Positions 36,578 to 47,306 of a DNA stretch of 64,000 nt are shown here, one piece after another. The translations under genes and the position numbers were made by a program. The DNA comes from Pholiota molesta (Eukaryota; Basidiomycota; Agaricomycetes; Agaricales; Strophariaceae), in the NCBI GenBank assembly GCA_014925825.1, contig JACGCK010000001.1, forward strand, positions 1,546,085 through 1,610,084. The letters run 5' to 3'. The notes under the pieces are model-generated. The model was not told where the DNA came from, searched no databases, and saw only the letters and a program-made list of their open reading frames with translations. Within the stretch, counting starts at the first letter, position 1. Each line of letters starts with the position of its first letter.

Positions 36578-37794
36578 TTAGGCAGTGGCGGCGGGGGCAT
36601 CAGCACCATCAGCAGGGGCGGGGGTGGCTTCATCAGCGGTGTCCTCGTGGGGGGTGTTGACAGCAACCTTGACAGCGATGGCGCGTCCACCAACCTCCTT
36701 GCCCTCCAAAGCAGCGATGGCCTTCTTCTGCTCTGCCTCGCTGCCAACATCGACGAATCCGTAACCCTTGCTCTTCCTGGGTTGTCCCCAGCGCCTGCGA
36801 ACGATGCGGGCGCTAACGACGTTGATACCAGCCTCAGTGAAGAGGGTGGAAAGACCAGCATCGTCAACATTGAAACCAAGGTTGGCGACGAAAAGCATGG
36901 TAGTGGAAGGTTCACCGGCGGGATCCTCACCCGCGGGACGGGGTGGACGAGGGGCCTTGGGCTTGCGCACACGAGGTTTCTTGGTGGAGCCCTCGGCAGC
37001 GGCTTCTCCCTCAGCAGCTGGAGCAGCAGCGGTCTCCTCGGTAGTGGCACCGTCAGTACCAGCGGCGGCGGCAGCCTTCTTAGCTTTGCGCTAAAAGAAA
37101 AAATCACATCAGCATCATGATGGTAAATGATAGAAAAGATGTGACATACGGCAGCCTTCGATTTCTTCTTCTTCTTGGGCTTGGCCGCGTCGCCGGATTC
37201 AGGAGCGGGGGTGCCTTCGGCCTGGGGAGCCTCGCCGTTGGCCTCTGCCTCTGATACTTCTCCGGGGACAGCCTTGCTGCCGCGCCTGCCGGGTCTCCTC
37301 TTAGCCTTCTTCTCTTTCTTCTCCTTTTCCTTTTGTTCAGATGGCTTAGCCAGCTGAACCATTACTTCCCGGCCATCGAGCTCCTTCTTGTCGAGCGTCT
37401 CGATAGCCTTTTGGGCTGCCTCTGCAGTAGAAAGAGCGACGAATCCGTAGCCAGCGGAGCGAATGGTGTTGCCACCGCGGGGAATGGGGCGCAGGATGAC
37501 TGATGCGGAAATGCTGCATGAAACATAAGAAAAAATGAGGCAAACTCATCAAAGGCAAGAGGCTGTGCAGTGCCACGTACATGTCGCTTGCGAAAGGCGC
37601 AAAAAGAGTCTTCAGCCCTTCATCCGTGGTCGCGTACGCAAGGTTACCGACAAAAACCTGAAGAAGAAGACGAGAGAGGTGAGGACAGGGGCACGGATGA
37701 CGAGAGGAAAGCATACTTTGTGGCCGGGCGCTTCCTCTTGCGCGACTGGAGACACGCCGTTCTCGGTGACAGGGGCGGCTTGGGCGTCGGACAT
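36578..37794 (-). CDS. RNA-binding protein with two RRMs (Sbp1-like)
   Basis: Four exons: 37794-37717, 37657-37581, 37513-37150 and 37090-36578; 343 aa in one frame. RRM1 starts right after the first intron (KVFVGNLAYATTDEGLKTLF) and carries RNP1 SAGYGFVAL, in exon 3. A long charged linker (KEKEKKEKKAKRRPGRRG, then Ala/Glu/Pro repeats and KPKKKKKSKAA) separates it from RRM2 (MLFVANLGFNVDDAGLSTLF with RNP1 KSKGYGFVDV). The tail is Ala/Pro/Asp-rich. The layout resembles yeast Sbp1/Rnp1, which bind mRNA and repress translation, but without the RGG box of Sbp1; the match is by architecture. It is divergent from the GH128 gene over 467 bp. Confidence 0.85.
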
Positions 37795-38261
37795 GGTGAT
37801 GGACTTGGTTGGACTGGTGTTTTGAGGTGGATGAACGGGAACCGGTTTCTTGGTATCAAACTTGAAGGTTGGAGAAAAAGAGGACTGGGGAAGGCACTCC
37901 TTTATGTAGTAGTTGTGCAAACACACATCAACTGACGCTTTGGGCCAATCACCGCCAGTCGCCATGGTACTTCAGGAGGTTGATTGATTTCTGTCAGTCC
38001 GGGCTGTCCACGGCCAAGCCACGGCCTCGCCGACAACAATGCCCAGCGCTATAATATGGAAGAACAATCACACAATCACAACGGGGTCCATTTGACAAAG
38101 TGGAGCGCACTGGTCCGTGCGCTGCGCGGCCGGGATGCGGCGGTCGGCAGACGCCGGCGAGTTTATAACTGGACGGGCAGGGTAGGAGCCCCCATTCCTC
38201 CCTCGCCCAGTTGTCTGCTCGTCCTACATTCCTTTTCCATCCCGCTCATTCACGATCCACA

Positions 38262-39584
38262 ATGGCCGCAAAGCTCCTCAATCTCGTCGCCCTCTCTTCC
38301 CTCGCCATCCTCGCCTGCTCCTTTGGCGCGACTCCCGCCAACGCGCTCTCCATCGACACGTCCCCCGCCCATGCCCGCCATCTAGGCCACCACGCGCTCA
38401 TTGCCAAGAAGAGGAGCACAGGCTCAGGCACCCAGCGCTGCAAGCCCCGTGCTACCACGAGCTCCGTTGCAGCCGCAGCCTCCACCACCCACCCGGCTAC
38501 CACTGCCGCCCCCACCACCACCCACAAGGCTTCTACCACCCCCAAAGCTTCCACTACCCCCAAAGCCTCTCCCTCTCCTGCGAGCACTGGCAACGCAGGT
38601 AGCGGCAAGGTTGGTTTGGGCTGGCCCAATGGTGACTCTGTGCCTTTGAAAAATTTCGTCACCAAGAAAGTCTCCACGTATGTCACTATCTACCTGTTTT
38701 CTATTTTTCGCGTATCTTACACATAGTTAGCGTCTACTCTTGGAGTCCTTGGAAACCAGCTGGCACGGATGCGCTTGGCCTTCAGTTCGCCCCCATGTTC
38801 TGGGGACCCAAGCAAGCTAGTGATTTCAAAAATCTTGTCGTCGAAGGCTATGCTCACTGGGCATTGGGAATGAACGAGTGCGTGGCATTTTTGCTCCATT
38901 GATTGTGTGCAAACTTTGACTTTGATGTAGGCCTGATCAGAGCGGCCAGTCCAACATTGATCCTGGTTACGGTGCCCAGCTTTGGAATCAATACCTCGAG
39001 CCCCTGAAGAGCAAAGGCTATAACCTCGTTTCTCCTGCTGTGACTTCTGGCAGCAATGGCAAGCCTTGGTTGCAGAGCTTCCTGAAGGCCTGCAGTGGTT
39101 GCCATGTGCGTGAATTAACCGTGTGAGATTTCCCGTTGCTAACATGTCGATTTCAGATTGACGCAATCGCCGTTCACTGGTACGGCACTGACCCCCAAGC
39201 CTTCATTGATTATGTCAATGACTTCCACACAACTTTCGGAAAGCCAATCTGGGTTACCGAGTATGCTTGCCAGGTAGGCACGGTCCCACGATCAGCTCAT
39301 TTCATGTCTAATGCCTCGCTGTAGAACTTCGGTGGTAGTGGTGGACAATGCAGTTCCTCTCAAATCCAGGATTTCATGGCCAAAACCACCAGCTTCATGG
39401 ACAACGCTAGCTTTGTCCAGCAATACTTCTATTTCGGTAGGTCTTCACGCCTTTCTCCATAATTCCCTGGTTAATTTCTTTGTCTCCAGGCATGATGCAT
39501 GACATGGGCAATGTTAACCCCCTCAACCAACTGATGTCTTCCAACAACCAACCTACTGCTCTTGGCTGGCAATATCTCGGCTAA
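38262..39584 (+). CDS. Secreted glycoside hydrolase family 128 (beta-1,3-glucanase type)
   Basis: Six exons: 38262-38677, 38731-38877, 38931-39105, 39157-39273, 39325-39436 and 39490-39584; 353 aa, phases agree. GH128 enzymes cut beta-1,3-glucan, often in the fungal wall during growth or autolysis. A signal peptide is clear (LLNLVALSSLAILACSFGA, likely cut after ANA). A Ser/Thr/Pro/Lys linker with three KAS-type repeats (TTPKAS units), likely O-glycosylated, follows. The catalytic core starts at VYSWSPWKPAGTDALGLQF, has the acid/base Glu in MNEPDQSG, then DAIAVHWYGTD and the nucleophile Glu in WVTEYACQ. It ends LGWQYLG. No separate carbohydrate-binding domain is seen. Confidence 0.9.
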
Positions 39585-40653
39585 GTCGGCTTGCATTTAG
39601 AACGCGTTTCATTTACGCAGTTGCTAAACTCGCCCATGATACCCTCGACATAATTCTATGACATCGCTATTACTTAATCCAAGTGCCAGTCACTTGCTGG
39701 TCCTCATTGCCTGTCCTTGTTGTTCTCTTTGCTTAGATCGTTACCGGTTATCGATGTTTCCTTGATGTAATGCCGCGCATCAACACTTCTAAATTCTATT
39801 TCTCCCAGCACACTATCTTGATGAAGTTCATTGGCAGTATTGGGATCGGCACCATGGAACGCAAATTTTCTTCTGAGGCTCTTGTTCAACGTTTATCATT
39901 TATGACTGGTCTGACTCGATTTCTTTCAAATCATGTTGTTTTAAGCCTATCTTGGTATAAAATTTGATACCCATTTATTCTGAGCAATAAGAACGAGGAT
40001 GGGAGAAATTGACTTGTTCTATTTTCATTCGCAAGGATCATCGGACAGTGGGAAATGAATTCATTTAGCGCTCGTCGACGCTCCAAGCGCTTACTAGTAC
40101 TTGACACCGGTGAAATCTAGTTTCGCTGTCTGAGCAAATCCAAGATCTATCACTGTCAACCTGTGATTAGGGGGCATTAGGAGGAAAGTGGCTGGTCTTC
40201 GCAGCATGTATTTCAAGAAGACAAGGTTACGGTGCTTGTCGGCTCTAATTCAGTTCAAGCAACTTGTAAACAAGGTTTGACCCAGGCTAATAGTACTGCA
40301 CTAGGTTTCCTGGAGTTTGGTACGGTAGGACAATGCGCCCTACAGCAACGGTAGTCCCAACGTCAACCCCTCAATAGAGCGGACCAAGTTGTTGAGTTTT
40401 TGCTACCCCATTGTTCTCACAAAGAAATCCCAAGAAGACTGGGTTTGCATAGGAATGGAATCTGACAGAAAACGTGTTGACTGTATTCAAAGCCACTTGA
40501 TTGTTGAGGGAGGACCGACGGTATGTTTCCCATCAGCAAGTTGCCGACAACCCGGGTTCTGCAGTCCATAAAGTTAGAAATGGTTGATAGTAAGAGCCAC
40601 GCAAAAATCCGGCCATCCTATGAGATCCATCCACTCCTACAATCATCACTAAA
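39585..40653. other. 1-kb intergenic region
   Basis: It holds the 3' UTR of the GH128 gene and the upstream region of the AhpD-like gene. Short frames at 39770-39967 and 40389-40571 are not protein-like. I see nothing else I can support. Confidence 0.5.
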
Positions 40654-42025
40654 ATGGCCAATGTTAAGCTCACCCCCGCGATCAAACACCTGTTGGCTCT
40701 CCGCAGCCCGAATGCCTTGCCCAGCCCTCCTCTCGCCCAGCTGAACCGAGTATTCACCAACACGTTCCGGGATGCAACAGCCAAGAAAGCAGAAACAGGA
40801 TGGCTGGTGGCCACGGTACGTGTGAACAGCGAATGTTCAAGCTGCTCTTCCCCCTATAATTTGCTCAATAGTCTAAGCCTGACGCGTCATATGCATCCTC
40901 CCCTTCTAGACCTGTTCCCTCTTGACAGCCAACCGGCCTTCAGCTGTGGGCCACCTGTACCGTTTCGCCACCAGGTCCACCGTGGAAGAGTCCGGCAAAC
41001 AGAATGTGCTGGATCTCCCAAGTGCGGTGAACAAGGCGGCCCTCATGCGTGAATCCGCCTTGAAGAGCGTCATCTTCGTTGGTGTTCCACGGGTGCGGCA
41101 CTCGCTCTTACTTAGCAACACGAGGACGCAACTAACTGTATTCTTCTATGAATCCCTGTGTTTTTCTCAGGTCATCCTTTCCCTAACTGCCTTGCATGAA
41201 GCCCTCGATGATGAAGTTAAAGCAGCGTTAAGAACGCGATCGACAAGGTGCGTAAACCATTGGCCATAGATTGCTGCACACCATTGAAATTCTGTATTTT
41301 TATCCTTGGCTTCTTGATTTATCTGCGTGCGCGTTCAATTGCATGTTGGCTCTTCCTCTTTTCCCATGCTGCAGGACGGCAACACCAGATAATATTGAAT
41401 CGATAGTGATTCGCGGCAAAGACCTTTGGAACAACATCTATGCACCTCATGCAGATAAACTCCATGATAAGCTGGGTTCTTACCACCCAGATTTCATATG
41501 TAGGTCGAACACGTTTTCTCCAGAAATTTGGCATATTCCCTCCAACCTTGGCATACACCTCATGTAATATCGGCTGATTTGTGTTCACTGTCTATGGCAT
41601 ATGCGGCCTTTTATCTGATGTTCTCCCCGCCTCCTGGAAGATCTTTGGCTAATATATCCCTTCCCCATACAGCGTTCATTATCCAGTGCTATGGCTCAGT
41701 TCTCAGCCCGTTGCCCGGAGGGATAAAATCCTATTCCGACACGAGCAGTCTGGAAGATCTCGATCAGGGAAATCTCAGTCGTGCCATGGGGTCCATCGTT
41801 GGAATTGCCGCTCTCCGTGCGGAGGGAGGGGTCGGTCCACAATTGATAAGCCATGTATTCGGTCTTCTGAAAGCTCGGGATGCCGAAAACTTCAACCTGA
41901 CCGAGGAGGACAAATGGCTGGCGAGCGACGAAGGGACTGAATGGGTGATCCGGACAGTCGACGAGGTCCTCGATGGTGTGTCAGCGGAGGATGGAGAGCT
42001 GCCTGTAGGAAAGGCCAAATTATAA
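40654..42025 (+). CDS. AhpD-like/carboxymuconolactone decarboxylase-fold protein
   Basis: Five exons: 40654-40815, 40910-41092, 41171-41247, 41375-41499 and 41673-42025; 299 aa. The AhpD-like fold is an all-helical bundle found in alkylhydroperoxidases and carboxymuconolactone decarboxylases; fungal members of this type have largely unknown substrates. Seen here: a basic, presequence-like start (MANVKLTPAIKHLLALRSPN), the helix bundle segment KAALMRESALKSVIFVGVPR, LSLTALHEALDDE, DLWNNIYAPHADKLHDKLGS and RAMGSIVGIAALRAEGGVGP. I do not see a CxxC redox pair in the expected helix, so peroxidase activity is doubtful. The fourth intron is 173 nt, about three times the local norm. The gene ends tail to tail with the DUF6593 gene 402 bp away. 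Confidence 0.75.
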
Positions 42026-42427
42026 TATGGAATGGTCGGTGACCTTTGCTTCTATACAATGTACCTTCAGAGTCGTGTAGAGGAGTTGCATCGTGTTTTT
42101 CGTATTTCAGCGGAATCGCATCAGCCGTTTGCCTCGTTACATGCTTCTCCAGGACCAGATGCTCTTGGGATTTCGTGATAACCTCTTTAACATCGATTAT
42201 CTGCATTCAGTTCCCACTATCGCATCCAGATTGATAGATAAGATCTTCCACTCGATAACTGTTCTTTTATCTCAAACTTTCACGGTTAAATTTTGTGCGA
42301 CAGAGGCATGTCGTCATTGAGAAGTAAATATTGACATTTGCGGGTATCATACAGGGCAATGCAGTAAGTAGAGTGATGAGTGAATTGAGTGGCCGAATCC
42401 ATATGGGCGTAAGTGAATATCTTGGAA

Positions 42428-43259
42428 CTACAAGTTCCATGTAGTACAAAACCTATAGAGCATAGCGGTCAGGGTCACCATGTCCATCATTGGCGGATGC
42501 ATCTGGCGCATTTTTAATTTAGATAATTGCTTGCCTAGCCTACGATACAATCGACTTACCACTGTGCCCAAACCAGCAGTTCGGATAAAGTGGAGTTCGC
42601 CATAGACGTCGCCGATCTGGTAACGAGTTTGCCGAGTTGGGCGGAAAAAGGCGATAATGACGCCGTTGGGATCCTGAAGCTGGAAGAAAAATGAGCGTCG
42701 AGATGGCGTGAATCAATCTAGCCGAGAGACTTACCACGGTGTCGACGCTAGTAGTACTGGGCCGCCACAAATATTGAAGTCCATCAGGGCCCGTGAAGCT
42801 ACGCGCGTTCTAAAAAATATAGATCTGAGAACATTGCACCGGATGAAGTTTAGTGACTGCATGGCGAACATAGATATCGGGGTCCGGTCGCGCCAAATCC
42901 GACATTCGCAGCGATTGCTGTGAAAGTTGATTGAAGTAAGTAATAGACCATTTCGACAGCGAACAATCTAATGACCTTGCCCATAAGGACGCGTCCGAGG
43001 CCGCCATTGGGAGCCCATTCGAGTTTTGCGATCCGATCCTCTTTGTTGGGCCTAAGAGCGCGCCACATAGTAGTGAGAGTCTGTCCGTTCTGCGTAACGG
43101 TCGTCTGGGGGGGGAAAAATGATGAGCTCGTCGCCATCCAAATTAGAGCTGCAATGTACAGACCTGGAATCTGTAAACAACACCCCAGGAGTTAAACAGG
43201 GAGCTTTCCCTGCTGTCCACATTTGTCCAGGAGAGCACGTCGTTGGAGGCAGCGGCCAT
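42428..43259 (-). CDS. DUF6593-domain protein (basidiomycete family)
   Basis: Six exons: 43259-43164, 43104-42976, 42917-42840, 42809-42735, 42680-42561 and 42502-42428; 190 aa. DUF6593 proteins are common in Agaricomycetes and have no known function; a lipid-scramblase-like tubby fold has been suggested for related domains, which I treat as inference. Seen here: SWTNVDSRESSLFNSWGVVY, LTTMWRALRPNKEDRIAKLE, then the diagnostic ARSFTGPDGLQYLWRPST, QDPNGVIIAFFRPTRQTRYQ and the end MHPPMMDMVTLTAMLYRFC. There is no signal peptide and no membrane span. The third intron (42839-42810) is only 30 nt but has GT and AG ends and keeps frame. Confidence 0.8.
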
Positions 43260-44370
43260 GTATGAGATATATGAGCTGGAGATGTCTAGAGACGAAACAA
43301 AAGCGCTTTGCTTTGAAAGAAGGGCGACTGGTCTCGCGCCTCCGGTTTTATACCTGGAGACAGGCGATAGTCACCTCCAAATCGCTCCATTTTCCTGAGG
43401 GCAGATGATCCAGAAGCCGATCGGGAACGTGGTCGTTGGCACAGAAAATAAAATGAAGTCTGTTTCAACGTGTCGAGCTGGAAGTAAAGGTTCGAAAAAT
43501 GCTGTCAATCTCGAAAAGTGGAGCGAGGTTCCGGTGGTAGACTGCATTGGGTCCTTATTCCTGTGATCGAACACGCGCCAGAATCCAAGGATTGAGTTCT
43601 TCTATTGGTCGCCTATGATAATATTTCAGAATAATGCGATCTGTAGATTATATCTCCCTGTTCAAGATTTCTGGTAAGGCGGATTTTAGGATCGGAGGAA
43701 TCCCGAGAAAAATGCCATACATAACATAAAAAACCAGCAGAGAGGGACTGCAAAATCCGCGATAGATTTGCTGGTAACCCCCACGAGGCGATCTGTTTTA
43801 GGCAGGTCAGAAAACATCGAAATATTTTTTGAGATGAGGGAAGGACATAAACGTGTAATCTGTATCCGGAGTTCGTTCGAGAAAGCATGCCTTCATCGTG
43901 TCGGCCATACTGTCACCGGTCAAAAGGCACAGAAGATAAGACATGCGTGTACGTTGTTGTGTTGGTCGACTGCCGGATTCGTGGCAAGGTTTGAGGATGG
44001 CGCGGGGTATCAGTTTGGTACTGAAGCGATGGTATCGGGACTTAGCATTGAATGTCAGCAATGCAGGTCGGAAATTCTGGCACTGGGTCTACTAGATTCG
44101 CAAGGCGTCGATCAGCTTAGAAATTTAATTTCGCCAACAACCTGATTTCGAGTCGTGACTGCAGCTTGATGTTGATTATCTGACCCAAAGACCAAGGCAC
44201 GCTTAATGAGTGTAGATGTTTGCAACAATTACGAAGTTTGAAGTAGGCATTATGGTATAAAATCAGTACACATATCATAGATGATTTCGGGGGAATAATT
44301 ATCTATGAAAGTAATCAGATCCAACAGAAAACATCGATCAGGAGGCATGGACGCACGGCACAGGACCCGA
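43260..44370. other. 1.1-kb intergenic region
   Basis: Between the 5' end of the DUF6593 gene and the 3' end of uL11m. Frames at 43613-43888 (minus), 43807-44061 (minus) and 43768-44145 (plus) overlap one another and show no family. I see no supportable feature. Confidence 0.45.
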
Positions 44371-44872
44371 TCACGGAATAACTTGCACTCCCAAACTCCT
44401 TGCACTCCCGACAATCATTCTTGCGATGGATTCCAGTGGTAAATTCTTCATGTGCTCGTCCGTAGCCTTGATTTTTGCAATTTCATACACGTGCTTTAGG
44501 CTGATTGTACCAGTGACTTCATGACCTGGACGGCCCGTCCCTTTCTCGATCCCTGCAGCTTTTTTGAGAAAATATGAAGCAGGAGGTGTTTTGGTGACGA
44601 AGGTGAAGGTACGGTCTGGCTGTACGGTAATAAGTGTTGGAGTAGGTACTCCGGGTTCTACGTGGGCTGTCCGGGCGTTGAACTCTTTGCAAAAGTCCAT
44701 AGACTTTACACCACGCGCTCCAGAGCAGGACCGACGGGAGGGGTTGGTGCTGCTTTCCCAGCGGGAATGAGCAGTCGCTTGCAAATGTAAAAGTAAATAA
44801 AAAAAACAATTGAATCAAAAATTGTGAACATACCACAATTTGTGCTCGCGCCTTGCTACCTGACTTGGACAT
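44371..44872 (-). CDS. MRPL19: Mitochondrial large-subunit ribosomal protein uL11m, one base missing
   Basis: Exon 1 44872-44834 (MSKSGSKARAQIV), a 56-nt intron, exon 2 44777-44371. uL11m forms the base of the GTPase-binding stalk of the mitochondrial ribosome. After the intron the frame reads RLLIPAGKAAPTPPVGPAL, the proline-rich L11 N-domain. It then runs into a stop 4 codons later. In the next frame the family continues exactly: ARGVKSMDFCKEFNARTAHV, FVTKTPPASYFLKKAAGI, LESIARMIVGSARSLGVQV. One G added at about 44720 (GPALG/ARG) repairs it and gives the usual length, 148 aa. The gene is essential for respiration in yeast, so an assembly error is more likely than a real break. Symbol from the yeast orthologue. 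Confidence 0.88.
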
Positions 44873-45045
44873 ATTACTGTACGATGAAGAGAGCCTACTT
44901 CAAGTTACCAACATTACAGACTGCCGAAAAGTTAATGTATCACGTGAGCATTTGCCTTTTCGGGATCATGCCATTGCAATGTCGACTTGAGCAGCGCTGT
45001 TGGTCGCGACAGGGGCGTGCGTCACCTTGCTCTTCTACTGCCACC

Positions 45046-47169
45046 ATGAAGTCTTTTTCGCTGCTCATTGCGCTTGTTTCTTTGGTCTCTGCGACCCCTC
45101 TGCTTTATGATGACCAAATCCCTCTCAATGCAGAAGCTACAACATACCCAGGATTTGACCTCGACCTCAATGCACTTCGTCTTGTGCAAATGGATGGCCA
45201 AGCACCAGTTTGGATGACAGAACTAGAGAAGGTATGGCTCTAACAAGCCTGCTTTATGCGGCCTTACTGACCTCGCCTCTATGTTTAGATTCGCGTCAAA
45301 GCTCAGGGTATCAAATTCTTTGACATGTAAAGACCTTCCGACTATATAAACCTGTAATGCTCACCCACCCTCAGTACTGAAGCACAAGACCTTGGATTCG
45401 CAGCTTCCGCTAGACTACAAAGCAAACGTAGGCGGTTTATTACGCAAGCTATTGTATGCTAAATCAATAATGCCAGCTGCCTTTCCTACTCCTAATGCCA
45501 CCGAGATTGTTCGACCAATCTTGAAGACTTTGTCTACCACAGGAATGCAGACCAATTTGGAGAAATTCAGCAGCTTCCGTACCAGATGTTTGTGGTTTTT
45601 CTGCGGAATTAACCTTCTTTACTCATTTCTATCAGACTACCGCAGCGATGTATATATACCCTGTTATTCTTGTCATAACAACTGACAGGTCTTTTAGACT
45701 GGAAAGCAAAGTCAACAATGGCTTCTGTCCACAATTAAAGAGGTAGGTCAGACTCGTTTAGAAGTGATTTGCTCATATTTACGAGCCGGTAACAGATCAC
45801 GGCGAAATATGCTTCTCAATCACTCCGCGAGATTATCACCGCGAAGGAGTTCCCTCATTCGTGGGGTCAGAGCTCTATTGTAAGAGCCGCTGCAACTTCA
45901 CTGTGACTCGTTATTCAATGTTATGTTATATAGATCCTTCGCATTCAAGGGTCATCCAAGAGCGACGACGGCGTTGTTGTCATCGGAGCTCATCAGGACA
46001 GGTAACTATTGTTCAAACAAATGTAAGGGTATAGTTGACTAAAGAGACTTGTTTGTTAGCACGAACATGTGGCCTTTCCTTCCTGCTCCAGGTACATTCC
46101 TTTATCTATTCTATTAATGTGACTAATGCAGCATTGTGCAGGGGCTGACGGTCTGTTGTTAAGACATAACTCATGTATTGGCTATCGTTAAGCTCATCAA
46201 TATTTAGATGATGGGTCTGGAAGCGTCACAATCTTGGAGTCCTATCGCGCATTAATTGCCGCTGACTTCCGTCCTGTCCGCACCGTCGAATTTCATTGGT
46301 ATTCTGCAGAGGTAGATCGATATCTGGTAATCGCCTTGCCCCAACTCACTTTAGTGATTCTATAGGAAGGAGGTCTCCTTGGGTCTCAAGCCGTAGCCAA
46401 AGATTATGAGGCACGTTCTGTCAATGTTCTTGCCATGAGTCAGGTGCGCATAACTTTGTTTCCAATATTGATTGTCACTGACACCTTTTGCAGTTTGATA
46501 TGACCGCATGGGTCAAGGTTTATTTTCCTTTCTAACTATTATCTGCATAAGATCACTTATTCCGACATTTAGCGAGGAACTAACGAGGAAGTTGGAATAA
46601 TCACCGATTTCACTGATGCAGAGTCAGTCACATTTTTCTAATTGAAACTTCGTTCTCATCTATGTGATACAGTCTTACCGCCTTCAACAAAGCTCTGGTA
46701 GACTTGTACCTAGGGATCCCGTATGTGGAGGTGAGGTCCGACGAACGAAGATCAGAATTATTCCTCACTTTCTCTATTTCAGACTAAATGCGGATACGCT
46801 TGCAGCGATCAGTTGAGGATTCAATCGCTCTAACTGTAGCCAAGTACACGCTGACGACTAAACTTGAATTTAGTGCCTCGTGGGGAAAGGCTGGATACCC
46901 TTCATCATTCACTATCGGTTAGTTTGCATGCTTTGTTTAGATTTTACGCTGATTGACCACCGATCTAGAGAGCACCTTCGAGAACTCCAACAAAAACATC
47001 CATTCGACCAACGAGTAAGTTTATTGCAGTCGTTGTTGAGCACCATCTGATGCCGTTATTCTATTCCCAGCCGCATCACATCTCGGACGAATTCAGTTTT
47101 ACTCACATGTTGGAGTTCTCTAAGTTGGCCGTTGCCTTTGCGGTTGAACTTGGCAATGCGTCGAAGTGA
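45046..47169 (+). CDS. Secreted M28 zinc aminopeptidase (LAP1-like), one base missing
   Basis: Nineteen exons from 45046-45231 to 47071-47169, including exons of 14 nt (45636-45649) and 9 nt (46142-46150). M28E aminopeptidases release N-terminal residues outside the cell. A signal peptide ([18 protein letters not shown]) leads to a propeptide and then the catalytic domain. Metal and catalytic residues are all present: GAHQDS (His, Asp), PGADDDGSGS (bridging Asp), SAEEGGLLGS (catalytic Glu plus Glu ligand), MSQFDMTAW (Asp) and [16 protein letters not shown] (His). All phases agree until the last exon, which is one base short: at about 47077 NDRI should run into [13 protein letters not shown], and one G repairs it. 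Length ~370 aa as in the family. Confidence 0.88.
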
Positions 47170-47306
47170 TCGAAGGGCATTTTTACTGATTTCTGATTTA
47201 CTGGCATTATCACTTGATGGGCAAGGATATCTGGAAGCCTCGCGGCAGGAAGTGTTTGAGCAGTGATATATTGTCGATACTAATATTTAAATCCCCTTCG
47301 TCCGCA

